A stretch of 64,000 bases of DNA from Oikopleura dioica (GCA_907165135.1 OU015567.1:4035001-4099000); one strand, 5' to 3'; counted from the stretch's first letter, positions 23,098-35,963 are shown. Notes: a model not told the origin generated them from the letters alone. Made by a program: numbers and translations.

Positions 23098-24056
23098 ATG
23101 AGAATAAAAGAAACTTTCATATATCTTCTTCATTTGATTATTTCAAGCGAAGGAGCGGTTAAAGAGAACCGCTGTCCGTAAGTTTGAGATATTATCTAGT
23201 CCTAACCCTAACCCTTATCAAAATCTAGTGATGAGGACTTGCAAACAGAATGCAGTGGATTCTGCAGAGTTGATTATAATCGATGTCGTCTTCTTTGCGA
23301 AACGGAATACTGCCAGTCTATCTGCGACAGAGAATATCAAAGTAATTATTCTTTCCAAGAGTTTTTTATTTCATTCTCTTTTCTGAGATTGCCAAGACAA
23401 TTGTCCATGCGGAGCAAATTGTGAAGAAGGATGCAAAGACTGTAACCATCCTCTCTGCTCATCAACAACTACTGTTTCGACATGGACAACGACTTCACAA
23501 AATAGCGACCCAGTTATTTTCTCTTTAGTTAAAATTTAAGTAATTTGAAATAAGAGCAATGACTATGTCTTGGTAATTCCGACGTATTCGGCTCAATCAT
23601 ACATATTTTCCGGCGATGGAGAGGTAGCCAGGTCTGCTAGCATTGATGTTCCTCGTGATGATTATGCGGCACTGAGCGACTTCGCTGTCGTGCGAGGAGA
23701 ATTCTATATTTTTGGTGGGGACACTGATCATCACAAGGTGAAGAAAATAAACGGTCAAAGACCTTGATTTTGTCAAGAAATCGAATAGCAGAAGATTTTG
23801 ATAGAAATTTTAGATCGCGAAACTCGAAAACTGTCGATTTTATGAAATGCCAACTAGACTTTTCTACGGATACGATGTTGCTTCTGCTGCAATTGATATT
23901 GATGGCGGTCAGCGAGGTTTCAAATCATTTAAAAAAATCACTAACGAGTTGTAGCTCTTATCTGCTTTGACAATGACACTTTTTCTTTCAAAAACTGCGA
24001 AATATTTGACACAAAAACGTCGGTCAGTTTGACACAAAAACGTTGTCAGTTACAGT
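23098..24056 (+). CDS. Cys-rich secreted protein with kelch-like repeats, truncated
   Basis: Exons read 23098-23175, then from TGATGAGG (~23230) to 23341, then ~23392-23511, ~23563-23738, ~23813-23911 and ~23955-24056, all with in-phase junctions. Signal peptide MRIKETFIYLLHLIISSEG is followed by Cys-pair repeats (ECSGFCRVDYNRCRLLCETE, DNCPCGANCEEGCKDC) and a short Thr-rich linker. Next come beta-propeller-like units: SYIFSGDGEVARSASIDVP, FAVVRGEFYIFGGDTD, ENCRFYEMPTRLFYGYDVAS, ALICFDNDTFSFKNCEIFD. The first half matches the gene at 38721-40159. Only about two propeller blades are present and the frame ends in a short tandem repeat, so the gene looks truncated where it meets the cadherin. Confidence 0.68.
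24007..24051. repeat. Short tandem repeat at gene junction
   Basis: Two near copies of TTTGACACAAAAACGT(C)GGTCAG in direct order. It codes for the last residues of both the plus-strand kelch-like gene and the minus-strand cadherin. Confidence 0.75.
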
Positions 24057-27000
24057 AAGCCAAGCGACGAATTTTCCCGGCTCCTGGTTTTCATCAACAA
24101 TCGCGACTAAATAAAGTTAATTTGAAATGTATATTTTTGGATATAAAAAAGGAGACGTACAAAGTTCTAGAAAAATGAGTCGAAAAACTACGTCAGTAAT
24201 TATTTCGCGTGAAAATAGCCTGGCTGACTATCTAACACCCGATGACTCGAGAGGTCAGCGAATATTATTTTTCCAAAAACATGATCCTCAATTTTCACAC
24301 TAATCATCCTAATTTTTCGTCAATTCTTATACCTGTTGGGTCGGAAAGAGAAGGAAACACGGGGGTCAGCGTGATAGCTGGAGCATTGTCATTTTTGTCG
24401 AGGACGGTTAGGTGAAGCGAGGTTTCGGACGAGCGCGGCGGGAGACCGTTATCAGTGGCAGTGATTTTCAAGGTGATGCTGAAAATGAAGGGTTAGAAAA
24501 ATGAGATTTTTTATTTGAGAACTGAAAATGAGGTAGTAGGGGGTTATCATTCGGGCTGCCCCTAAGCCTAAACCTAACCCAGGGGGCTACGCCCCCCGGG
24601 ACCCCCCACCTAATGCCTAAACCAGGGGGCTTCGCCCCCGGACCCCCTTTAGAGTTCCCAGTCCCTAACCCTAACCATTAGCTCAGATTCTAGAGATATT
24701 GGTTGGCTCGAATCATAGGCCCGAATGATAACCCCTCTCTTCGGAAAATGATGCCCCTAAAAGATGGAATGAATAAATTCCAAAGAGGCACGTGATCTAA
24801 ATTGTAAAATATCTAAGCGGCATTTTTGATCAAGTGGACAAATGTAAAACCTATGTTATTCCGTGATTATATGCGCCATGTGCGCCCGCTTGAGAAAAAT
24901 AAATTGCTCGTTATGCACCCTACAACAGCAGGTTAAGCTGTTTCTAGAGCTGCTTTGGAAGACAATATTGATTACAAGAAGCCTTAAAAATAAGGCTAGG
25001 GGAGTTTTCTTTTGTGCCAATCAGAGGCCCGTATTCTTTACTCCAGCCAATCAGAAACAAGCAAAATCTAGGGGCCTCCACTGTCCGAGCCCCTGAGTTT
25101 TGGGGTCAAAAATCTGCAGTTTCATAATAAGATTTCATTTTTTAGGTCTTCTAAAATTGACAATTTAGTTAAATTTGTAAGAGCAAGAATAGGTGTCCCT
25201 AAGTTTTGATAGCTCGACTGGCTGAGCGCGGAATCTCCCCTCAGTCGCGCTGTCCCAATCCGCCATTTGGCTAAAGGGATGAGCTGGTGAACTCAGGTGC
25301 GATTTGTTATAGAAAATGCTCTTCCGCAGATTCAACCCATTTTAGAATCATTTTCTTACCTTGAAAAGTCGTGTCGATGAATTGTCTTTTTGACCAATAA
25401 TCGACCGGTGAGCGAGTCGAGTTCAAAAAGTCTCTTGGCTTCGGTCGGATCGGAGGAGACGATGCGGTATTTTAGGTCGGAATTGACGCCGACATCGGCG
25501 TCGTAAGCTTCGAATTTGAAGATTTCGGATCCGATTGGGAGGTTTTCTTGAATATCCAGGTTTTTGACTCCCTCAGGAAACTGAAAAAAAGGAGTTTGAA
25601 AGGGATGAAAATTGCCTGAAATTTCAACAAGCAACATATCATGATACAGTTAATTGTCCGATAATTATGTAAGAAGAAAAAGAAGGTCGGTTAAAGATTT
25701 TTTCTTATCAACTAACTGAAGCCTAAAAATTTCCAGATCAAAGGCAAGATAGCGGCGGGGCGATCATATGGCCTCTTACGGAAAAGATTTGGTTCTAATG
25801 ACTGCTCATAAGTGCCTCGACTTTGATGGGCTATAATAAGGAGTGGACCCTTATTATGGCATTAAGGGTAGCTCCAGTTAAAAACAAACAGTCATTTTTC
25901 TTTGAATTCTTCTGTGTGAAATGTGAAGATTTGTTCAAAAGTTATGTTTACAAGCTGTTGGAAATATAGTTTTACAGAGGAAAAGGGACACCCTTAATTT
26001 GCGGCGAAAAAAGTAGTTTTGAAGTGCTTACCTTTGGTGTGTTGTCATTTGAATCGAGGATATTGATTTCCACTTGGAGGGAATCGCGTTTGCCACCTGG
26101 GTCGGAGACTTCGAGCCGCGCTAGAATTTCGTATTTAGAAAAGTGTTTACGCAGCCTTATCATTTTCTTCGCAAAAAATGGAGAAAATATAACATACCCC
26201 TGCCCACGGACATTCTGTAGTCGACTTTAATTAATGTTTTCAACGATGATTTTAGCATAAAATTCAAGAAGAAATACAGCTATTTTATGGTTTCCAATAA
26301 ATTTAACCCATCGAGTCAAATTTTCAAATTCAGACAAAGTCCCGTAGAGTCGGATTTGTTTTAATGAAACGTTGAAATAAAAGAGTCAAAAAAGTTACTG
26401 TATTGAGAATTTGGTGCATCAGAAAGAAAATTGAAAATTCGTTAGGGAAGGTGGCCTCTAATTTAGCTCGCTCCAGAGCCATGGAACGCTCAAGCAACAA
26501 CCTATTATTATCCTCGGTGCGATGTGTTTCTAACCCAGCGGCGCCGTTTCCGCCGCACTACTACGGAGCGTTCCTTTTCCGCCAGTCGGTTAAGGGGGTT
26601 GCATCAAGCTCTTACCTTTGAGAAAGCTGGTCGATTCCCGATCGAGTTGCTGAGTTGGCACTAGAAAGAGACGTTCGCCTTCGATTTCGACTCGGAAAAG
26701 GTCATCGGGGGTCAATTTGTATTTGAGCTTCTCTTGGTCCAGAAAATCACCGTCCGTCGCCGCCAAATCAGAGATTTCAAATCGCGCGCCAACTGGATAC
26801 GACTCGGGAACGGAGATTTGAGCCAAAGTGCGAGGAAATACTGGAGCAAAGTCGTTTCGATTCTTGATCTCCAAAGAAAATTGGATCGTTTCGTAAGTAT
26901 TTTGAGGAAGCACAGCGATCTGAATACAGAGAGTTAAAAAAGGATGAACATGATCAAAAATTTCCACAGAGGGGGAGGAGAATTCTAGCGCTGCTTTCTT

Positions 27001-28022
27001 GATAAAAATTGTTATCAAGAACACAAAAACTGCGGCAAGCAAGCCTCAAATCTGTGTTAGAGGTTTATTCACGTTCCATAACTTTTTCTAGAAAATGGAA
27101 ATTGATAACGATCAATCCAAGAAAATGGCAATTTGACCGAATGGGTTAATACAAAAATATAAATTCTGTTTTTTTTCGAATTTTGCCTACTCATGATCAG
27201 GAGGATCTGAGTAAAAACCTGACTCAGGCTTTTTTGGGATTATCAGAGCCTGACTCTGGATTTAACAGAGGTTCCTGAGCCCATTTTTGACCTCAAAAAG
27301 GCAAATTTTGCGCGTATAGGTTAATTCAACATGAGGAGAAAATAATCTGATAAGAAAGAAAAGGGACATTCTTGACGTGATTGATAAGAAAAAAATTGGC
27401 ATAAAGCTTATTCGATGCATCCGGCGCGCGCTTCTGGTACATCGCTTTTGCGGTTTCCGATCGCCTCATAATTGCCACTTTGATTCGGATAAAATGCATG
27501 GCAACTTGCAGATGCGGGGCAATGTTGCACAACAGTAACAGCTTTGAGACAGTAACATTACCTTTGAGAGAACTTTGCAAGGAGCAAAGTCGCAGAGTTC
27601 TTCGAAGTCGAGATTTTTCGTCAGAGCAATTTCGCCCGATTGAGTCACTTCAAAAAGATCACCATCTTGTGACTGAATTGAAAATTGGCGCGGAGCACCA
27701 GACCAGCGGAAAGCGTCTGTCAGACTGAAGAGGATTGTTCCCTTTTGCAGACCTTCTTCTGTTGACGCCTTAAAAATTTGATGAAAAAAAGTTGACTTCA
27801 AACGGTCAATCGGGCATTTGAAGCCGCGCGCGGCTTTCGAGCTGATAAAAATCAAGCTGGGTCGACTCGAAAGCCGCGCCCGGCTTTTTGGTATTAAAGG
27901 TCTCCCCTAGAATTGAGGGGGTAGCTTACCTTTATCCACTTTCCAGCGCCATCTTCTCCCTTCTCCAGGTCAATTTTCGTCTTTGCCGAGATCCAGGGCA
28001 GTAACCAAAGCCACAGCCACAT
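24024..28022 (-). CDS. Cadherin ectodomain protein, truncated
   Basis: Seven exons join in phase: 27930-28022, 27562-27768, 26616-26919, 26032-26120, 25360-25580, 24333-24478 and 24024-24106. A signal peptide MWLWLWLLPWISA starts it. Cadherin repeat motifs follow: FSIQSQDGDLFEV, RNDFAPVFPRT, ISDLAATDGDF, ILDSNDNTPK, FKFEAYDADVG, LDSLTGRLLVKK, ITATDNGLPPRSSETSL and VLDKNDNAPAI, then VDENQEPGKFVAWLTVTD. These include the Ca2+-binding DxNDNAP and TDxG motifs of protocadherin/FAT-type repeats. After about 380 residues, early in the fourth or fifth repeat, it ends in NVFVSN and a stop inside a short tandem repeat. No TM or tail is present, so it is a pseudogene or a soluble ectodomain. Confidence 0.82.
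24575..24660. repeat. GGGGGCTTCGCCCCC hairpins in cadherin intron
   Basis: Two GC-rich stem-loops, CAGGGGGCTACGCCCCCCGG and CAGGGGGCTTCGCCCCCGG, separated by a direct repeat (CCTAA(A/C)CC). They lie in an ~880-bp intron, long for this window. Confidence 0.7.
27211..27280. repeat. AP-1-core foldback, copy 4
   Basis: AAAAACCTGACTCAGGC and GCCTGACTCTGGATTTA, ending AGAGGTTCCTGAGCCCA. Shorter and more decayed than copies 3 and 8. Confidence 0.7.
27818..27885. repeat. GCCGCGCGCGGC foldback in cadherin intron 1
   Basis: AAGCCGCGCGCGGCTTTCGA and TCGAAAGCCGCGCCCGGCTTT flank AGCTGATAAAAATCAAGCT. Confidence 0.75.
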
Positions 28023-29020
28023 TTTCTGTGATGCTAAAATAACTTTTTAAACCTTGCTAAACAAACTTTTTCTCGAAAATCGAAAGTCGATTTTGATAAT
28101 TTTTATTTCGAGAGCCCGCTGAGAGTAGGTCGATTGGACTTGGAGTATCTTTTCGTTGATTCAAATTCAATTATCAAATTTGTGATTTTTTTCTATTGAA
28201 AAGCTCTTGTATAATTTTATCGATTTTGGAAGGTGTGATCGCTTGAAGAATCTCGTGCTCCGGAAATTCGAAAAATTGAATGTTGTGATTCGATTTTTCA
28301 ATCGATGATTTTTTCAATTTGTGATGTTCAAAAAATGTCTGAGTGATTTAAAAATCAGAGGAGGGTATTTATAGCGCAAACACGGGGAGTCATGGAAATT
28401 ATGATCTGATGCATTTTTTGAATTTTTTTTTTTGATAGCGATTTTTCAATAGAATAATTTTGACTGTAAGCACGGTATCTTAGGATAAGAAAATGCAGCT
28501 ATGGATCCAAGGTTTTTGTCGTGGTTTCTCGAATTCAGTGAGGACATACAAAATATCAGTTTGCATTTTTGGAGACAAATTTATGGTTTTTCATTTCGCA
28601 AATAATGTAAAAAAGCTCCAAAAGAATTGAGTTTCATTCTGTTCTCCGTAAAAAGGCGTATTTCTGAACATGTTGGCCAATGAAATTTTAGAAGATAATT
28701 ATTCCAAGGAGTGGCCTCGTTAGAAAGGAACGTATATCATTAAGGGCATGCATATCGATTACGTCACACAACAACTCTCGTGTTAGAAAAACGCGACTTC
28801 CAGAGACTTTTCGAGCAGTGATAAATCGAAGTGATAGATATGCGCCCAAAAATGTATGGTGCAAATATTTGCTCCTCCCAGTTGTTTCTAACTGGGGTGG
28901 CTGTAAAACACTTTCAGGGTTACGCAAATAACGCGACGACTTGCTGACATTCTCACCACTTTTTAAACTGTATGCAGAAGCTTCCTATTCTTATACAGTT
29001 TTTTCAATTTACACATTACT

Positions 29021-29182
29021 TGACCATAAACAGTGTCAACCAAAAATCGAGAAGCCGCTTGCGGCTTCGAGTGAATAAGAAAAAGAGCCGCGCTTCGCGC
29101 GGCTTAATTCTTTTTTACTCGAAGCCGCGAGCGGCTTCTCGATTTTTTTGGTTGTTAAAAAAAGACACTGTTTACGGTCCAG
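29021..29182. repeat. GCCGC foldback with long outer arms
   Basis: Outer arms GACCATAAACAGTGTC and GACACTGTTTACGGTCC are inverted copies. The inner part, 29048-29141, nearly equals the intronic unit at 6599-6705: CGAGAAGCCGCTTGCGGCTT, a central AGCCGCGCTTCGCGCGGCT, and the inverse arm. Confidence 0.88.
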
Positions 29183-31563
29183 AAATGCTAGAATTGTGAC
29201 AATTCTGGCGTAGAGGGACTAAGACGGGTTAATCTGATAGAGTCACTGTGCATTTTTTTTACAAAGTCTTAGCCGAGAAAGAGATTACCGCGGGTAAACG
29301 TAACTCTGATCAGCTTTGACCCACAAGACCTTTATTCGATTCCGCTGATTTCCTTTAGAAGCGACATCTTCTATCCGCCGTAATTTCAATTCTCTTGAAT
29401 AAAAATTGAATTAACTACAGTAAGAGTTACAGTAGCAACATTCAATCAGTCAAAGTCCAACAAGTACGTTTTCATCTCAAGTGCACGCTTAACCGCTCCA
29501 TAATTCCCTCTCAATGCGAACTGGTGATAAGGCGCAGCGGGAGATGTTTTCTACTCGATTGATAAGAAAGACAAAGGTCTTTATCGCAGTTGTGCAAAGT
29601 ATGCGTTTTGGAGTAACGATGATGCGGCCTGGGAGTGTAATTAAAGTGGATTAATTAACTAACAAGGGGTTTTGCAACAAACTCTTGTTGATAAAAACCC
29701 TCTTTTTTGGGCCAAAATTGGTCTTTTTAGTCATTTTTTTGCATCCTAAAAATGACCAAATCGCTCCTGGAAGTCTTATATTCTCATCCGCTATCGAGTG
29801 TTTCCCTCAGATTTTCGCTTCTCATCAGTTTTAAATCTTATCAGCGGCTCCGGTGATGGTATTCCGTGACGCCTCCGGTTCCATAAAAATGGCCAACTCG
29901 ACCAAAACTATGTTCCAGCCCCGGGATTTAATACGTCACCTTGTGGGCGCCCGCATTCCAATCAAATTTGTACCTTAAAATCACCGATAAGCGCATTTTG
30001 TGGTGATAAGGCCAAACATAAAGAAATCAATCTTAACGGAAGTGAACCTTACCCAAGCGTGCTCAATGAAAACTCGGCAGGGGTTTATCAATCGGAAGGA
30101 GGAAAGAGGAGATAGAGAAGTGATGGATAAATACGCAATATTTTGAGAGAATCAGGTGATAAGAAGGAGTGAAATTTCGGTATTTTTTCAACGATAAGAT
30201 TAAAATATCGACGCTTGGGAAACTTATTGACGCGATACCCTTAACCCTAGTCGGCCTGAAACGGGAGAAAATCAAGTTTAAGATGTTTACCCCCTTAAAA
30301 TTAAAAATGTATTTCTAACACATTTTTAAAAGAGAAGTATTCAAGCCCAATCCGCATCATTACCATTTTCGCTTCCCGATAAGAAAAAACAGCTAAGAGG
30401 CTCGGTTTCTTGACTCACGTTTGTTTGCCATAACTCCAGGGTTATGTTTGACATGATTTTGTGCAAAATACAATTCGTGTGATTTCTCCCTCTTTCCAAA
30501 ATATTCTTAAAACGTGTCAAATCAACGGATAACCAAGGCTCAAGAAAATTGCAATTAGAGATTACAGGTGTAACTGTTGCATCTCTAAATTACCGAAAGA
30601 GCTGTTTACGCTGACCATAATTTTGCAGCTAAATGATGTCGCGAAAATATCATCGCGAAAATCGCCAAAATTCAAGAAAAAGTGAAAATCTTCCAAGGCG
30701 CCTGAGTCAAAAACCACAGCGTCATACTACACAGCTTTTGAATGTATAAATAAAAGGGCTCGTTAATAAAATTTAGACCTCAGCTAGTGTGGAAATTATC
30801 CCGGCCGCACTATGAAATTCAATTTATTCCGGAGAGTGGCCACAGTATGTAATTATTCTGACGAAAGTAAACTCCAAAATCCAGAATTTCAATAAAAATA
30901 CCGTTTTCAAAGGATCAAACGGTCTATTTAAGGAGGTGGGGAGCCTTATTGACAATTTCGAAGGAAAATTTTGATAAAATGAAATAAGGGTGTCACTTCC
31001 CTATTTCAGCTGAGTATTTTTTCTTTGGTTGAGCTTCTTGTTTGAAGCTTTTAGCGGTAGAATGTGTAAGATCTTCCACATTAGGGGCAAGAAAGATGAC
31101 GTTGTTCATTAGCAGATTTTCGGAATTTCGACTCAAAATCAGTGCCCCTCATTATCAAGTAAAACAAACTGTTCTTCATCCATTTCACAAGCAAGGGAAA
31201 GCCACGTCTGCATCACATAAGCTCCCTTCCCGCCAACTCCGGCTCACTGGCAGTGATAAGCCGTTATCGCTCGATAACTCGTTCATCGCTGCATTGATGC
31301 GCGTATGGTACCAGAAAAATCTGCCTCTAAATACCCGCATTCGTAATTCGCGACATTTCAAATTTGAAATGCGGAATTTGGAAATTTAAATTTCTAATCA
31401 ATCCACCTCGAAATCCGCAGCGAGCGAGTGCTTCATTTTCAGCAGACAGCGAGGATATTTATTTTTCAAAAATTTCGAAGATTAAGGGTCTACGCATTCA
31501 ATCAACCAATTTTTTGAATTTTTAAAGAAGCCTTCTCCTTTTTTCTCCGGAATTTGGCTCAGA

Positions 31564-31650
31564 AACCTGTGTCAAAAACCTGAGTCAGGGTCGAAATTTC
31601 AAACAAGATTGAGATCAAGACCCTGACTCAGGATTTCTACACAGGTTTGA
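31564..31650. repeat. AP-1-core foldback, copy 5
   Basis: AACCTGTGTCAAAAACCTGA, then GTCAGGGTC, with the inverse GACCCTGACTCAGGATTTCT and ACACAGGTTTGAGCTC. Confidence 0.85.
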
Positions 31651-32141
31651 GCTCAGGGCCCAGAACGGTTTACCAGTGAAAAATTCAGGTTTCTTTGATT
31701 TCTTGAAATTATTTCCTGCTTAGGCTAGTAGTTCAAACCCTCGATACTCATTTCCTCAACCAATTTGGCCTCGGAATCGCGATCAAAAGCCGCCGATTTT
31801 CCCGCCGTCGGAAGGCAAAGTGCCCATTTCAACAAAAATTGGAAAATTTTCTCAAGAAACCTTAATTGATACCAGCATCGATCCAGACAGCTCCAGCTCA
31901 GAAAGTCGCACTAGAAAAAACTGACATGTGAACTGACGATGGTCACGGACAGCTTTTGGACATTTCGGAGTTTTCCGATTTTGGATTGAGAAGCACGTGA
32001 CACGCGTCAAAAGTGTGTAAAGCAGCGGATCAAGCACCTACCGTAAACATACTTTTACAAATATTTTTAGGAGACTTGGATTGGAACCAGGAGTTTTTCA
32101 AGGGTTTATTTACATCTGCGCCTTCTATAAGAAACCTCCTT

Positions 32142-32170
32142 TAGGACCCTGACTCAAGTTTCTACACAGG
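32142..32170. repeat. AP-1-core half-element, copy 6
   Basis: AGGACCCTGACTCAAGTTTC then TACACAGG; only the right arm is recognisable. Confidence 0.65.
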
Positions 32171-32641
32171 AAAATGAGCAAAGAAAGAGCTCGAAAAGTC
32201 GTCATTTTCTGCCGAAAAAGACAGTCTCGGTTTTTCTTCTCGGAAAATCTGTAAAAAAGCTGCGGAAAGATTCAAATTCCGCGGTCAGAATTTAGTAAAA
32301 TCGAATTTTCACCCAACTGGCGCATTATTTTTTCCCTCTCTTTTCGTCTCTACGGCTCTTTTGGCCGTCTGGATTACGTGTAACCGCGGGCGCAGGGTCC
32401 GACCACAATCCCGGAGCATTATTTCGACTCGATTTGACCGACCGGTTCATCACCCGCCAAACCATAACGTGCTTATAGCGTTTCACAAGGAAAAAAATCA
32501 CTGAAGGAAGGATAAGGAACACTGGCCAACGCCAAAAAAGGACGGATTAGGGCCAAGGCCGGGGCATATCGGCACCAGATTATGAGCTTTTTTTGAGAAA
32601 AAAATGCAAAGCACAAAAATTTCTCAGAAATCTATCTTTTG

Positions 32642-32730
32642 CAACCTGTGTAAAAACCTGACTCAGGGTCCTGAAAAGCTAAAATTCCCATCTCAGGACC
32701 CTGAGTCAGGTTTCAACACAGGTTGGCGAG
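32642..32730. repeat. AP-1-core foldback, copy 7
   Basis: AACCTGTGTAAAAACCTGAC ... AGGACCCTGAGTCAGGTTTC, AACACAGGTTGGCGAG. Near-perfect arms with a short AT-rich loop. Confidence 0.88.
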
Positions 32731-33473
32731 CCACTGATCATATTGTCTGGTAGACAAGGGCTCCTTCATCGATTTCTCCTGTCTACTAGACATTTTCAAT
32801 AATTCCTAAATCCTTAATTCTACAAATGATTGATTCAAGAATTTTTTGAACAGTGTGTACGGAAGGATCAAAAAAGTAGTTAACAAGCTCTGATCGAACG
32901 GATTTGGGCACACTTTGCTTGATTAAAATTGATCCCTTTTAGAACAATGAAGACAGACTACTGGTACACTGTTGCCAAAGAAAAAAGAAACATGATCATA
33001 AGTTGTCCCAGGATTTGGGGAAACGCGATTTTTTTCTCGAAATTGCAAATTTCATTTTGTTTTTTAGAAAGTTATTTTTTGATTATTTTCCTTCTGCGCA
33101 AGAATCCTCCAATGTGGTCGCCCTATCTTCACCTTTATTTCGTTTCCAAGTGGTCACCTTATCTTCTCCTTATCATCTCCATTCGCGGAGAAAATATAAT
33201 TTTGGAGCACAAAGAAATTGAAAAAAAAATCTTCATTTGAAAAATAGAATATTCGCGTTTTTTGTCCCAGACGCAGCGGGAGGCCAATCGCCCGGAAGGG
33301 CGAGAACACTGGGCCATCAATCGCCTGCTGTGTTTATCGACAGATTTTTACTGAAATTTGCTCACACGCTGCTGGGGTAGAAAAAGGGGAACCCGCTGCG
33401 GGGGAAAATTTAAACCACGCTTAACTTTATTTCTTTATTGGAGGTATGAAAAAATCAAACCAATTGTCGGCTT

Positions 33474-33580
33474 GGCAACCTGTGTAAAAACCTGAGTCAG
33501 GGTCCTGAAAGATCTTTGGTGACAAAAACGCGAAGCTTTTAGGACCCTGACTCAGGTTTTTACACAGGTTCCTGAGCCCA
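33474..33580. repeat. AP-1-core foldback, copy 8
   Basis: AACCTGTGTAAAAACCTGAG, TCAGGGTCCTGAAAG and the inverse AGGACCCTGACTCAGGTTTT, TACACAGGTTCCTGAGCCCA. Confidence 0.88.
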
Positions 33581-34249
33581 CATTCGGGGCTATTTCGGGG
33601 ATTTGTTTTGATTCGAACCAGGAAGTACTTGATTCGAAAAAAGGATAAACTGATGAACTCCTAATCGTCCACTCTTTCGCTTGTTAAAAATTGATCGCCT
33701 CGCTCGTCACTTTTGTTTTGCAAGTGATTACTTGAACATTTGGAGAAGCTGCATAAATTACAGTCGCCTCGATCAGTGATCAGTGATCAAAATTTGAAAA
33801 GCCCTATTCACCATTTTCTGTCTCCCATTCGACAGGCTCTCTTTGAAAAGCATTCATCCCTTCTTTCAAAAGAATAAGCATCAATTCACTTTTTTGATCA
33901 AGTTCTTTTAATAGCCCTGAAGCATCAAAAAAACGAGCTAATCTCATTAAAACCCATTTTTTGCGTTCTCGGGGGAAGTTCAATACTCAACCGCTAATAA
34001 GACTGTAGCGAAGATCAATTCTAACAGAATTTTGATTCTTTTCAAGGGCTGAAAATATGGCGCACTCAGCATTTATAATAATTAGATGCAGAAAGCTGAA
34101 AAACTGAAATATCGAGTTGAAAATTGAAAAATGATGATGGTGATAAATTATCTCAGCGGGATTTCAAAAATGAATTTTCTTAACAAAGGGTTAGGTTTAG
34201 ATAACAAAATTGAAAATATATTTTTGAAATTTTATTTTTTGTCTTGATT

Positions 34250-34452
34250 TTCAAGCCGCACGCGGCTTTTCTGATTATATGAGCTTTTTTTAAGAAAACT
34301 GAATTTGGGTCAAATTCGAGAAAAGCCGCGTGGCGGCTTATTTGAAAATAAAGCCGCAAAGTTTATTCATAAAATGACGGCTTCATTTTCAAAATAGCCG
34401 CTCTGCGGCTTCAATAAAAGCTTCTGAAGGACCCTAAGTCAGATATTGAGAC
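34250..34452. repeat. GCCGC foldback plus decayed AP-1-core arm, copy 9
   Basis: Four GCCGC-containing segments (CAAGCCGCACGCGGCTTTTC, AAAGCCGCGTGGCGGCTTA, AAAATAGCCGCTCTGCGGCT and a broken one near 34350) precede GAAGGACCCTAAGTCAGATA. Arrangement resembles the centre and right arm of copy 3. Confidence 0.65.
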
Positions 34453-35671
34453 ATCTAGAAAGCGGGCTCTCTTTTTGATAGAAAATTACTGTATAAAAAT
34501 GTTACTTACTGTTAATTCTTCTGTTAAGTGTCCAAGGAATTCAAATCTCTTTCTTTTTTCTTCTTATTTGTTTTATTATTTTTTCTTATTTCTTCTTTTG
34601 TTTATAAAATCTCTTCGGATAAATGAAAAAACACCAGTTTAACTTGCTACAAAATCGTTTTCAAGATGGTTGAAAATTTTCCTTCTTGATCCTTATTTTT
34701 TTCAATCACACGATGATCGGCGTTCAGAGCGCGTGGCGCGCTCCGCGATTGCTCCACAGCGCCATCTTTTGCGCAAAGCGGGGATGAATTTTCGGGTGCG
34801 CTGCGGGAGAGATTTGACAAAATGTGCACGCGTTGTAGCCCCTAGCGCCCTCTGATAGTGATTTTTGATAATATTTTCAACAAGGGTTCTATAATTATAA
34901 AAATAAAAATTATACTGTGATATTTATCAGTATCTTAGGACGGAAAGAATTTATCTCTTCGGAATAATAGTTAAAATCGACTATAAATGTATTCATAATT
35001 CCATATTTTTATCGAAAATTAGCCACTTATGGTAACCTTATAATTTTCTTTTCTTTTGACTAAAGTCAAAAAAGAAATTTTTTAACAAAATATCGAAAGG
35101 AAAAAAGACCTGATTGTTGATGATAAAGATAGAAAATGATAATTTTTAAGTCAATTTTTATGAAAAATATCGCATTTTCCTAACCCCGAAAAGAGCATCT
35201 CAAATTCGCCAGCGTCTGATCCTCCTTCTTTTTCAATTCTCCGTCGCGGGGAGAAAAAAGGATGAGATGGAATTTCAGCGCCTTTAGAAAACTTTACCCT
35301 TTCTTTCTCGGGGGTCTTTGTTTTGGGAAATTTGAAATTTGATTGAATTCATTAGGCATGAACCAAGGCGCCGCTGCTGCAGCGCAGTAAATTGATCAAA
35401 AATTAAATCTTTATCGTTCCGATAAGCAAAAAACGGCGGGGATAACAGTTTTTATTATTCAATTACAATTTGGTAATTCTTGGTCTTCTTTATTTTTTCT
35501 GGAGAAAGCAAGTTCCAACGAGGATAAATTTAATTTCTTCTTTTCTCCCAGGGTCAATTTATCCTGAATTCTTTTGAAATTTCAGCTTATTTTTGGTTTT
35601 TTGAAATTTTTTACCTAAAAAATTGTGGATACAATTAAGGTGACCCCGTCTTTTATAATATAAGTTTTTCT

Positions 35672-35963
35672 GGGCTAGGAAACCTGTGAAGAAAATCTGT
35701 GTAAAAACCTGCGTTGAAAACCTGTGTTGAAAACCTTTGTTGAAAACCTGTGTAGAAAACCTGTACTGAAAACCTGAGTCAGGGTCCTAAAAAGCAAGAA
35801 AATGAAAAGATAGTTCTCTAGTTGACCTTGTCGTTATCTCATTTTATTGGCAGCGACTAAAATGAAAAGATTATGAGATGTTTTATTGCGAAGCCGCTTT
35901 GCGGCTTCGATTTTAGCTTTTTCAGGACCCTGACTCAGGTTTTCCAAACGACTTGCCGAGCCT
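35672..35963. repeat. AP-1-core foldback, copy 10, with tandem array
   Basis: Five to six tandem units of GAAAACCTGTGTT at 35681-35785 lead into GAAAACCTGAGTCAGGGTCC. The inverse arm, AGGACCCTGACTCAGGTTTT at ~35923, ends in CTTGCCGAGCC. A GAAGCCGCTTTGCGGCTTC palindrome lies between. The tandem units suggest slippage or expansion of one arm. Confidence 0.85.

Noticed and set aside
31042-31389. 115-codon plus-strand open frame
   Set aside because: No homology, no Kozak-like or splice context, low-complexity ends; likely chance.
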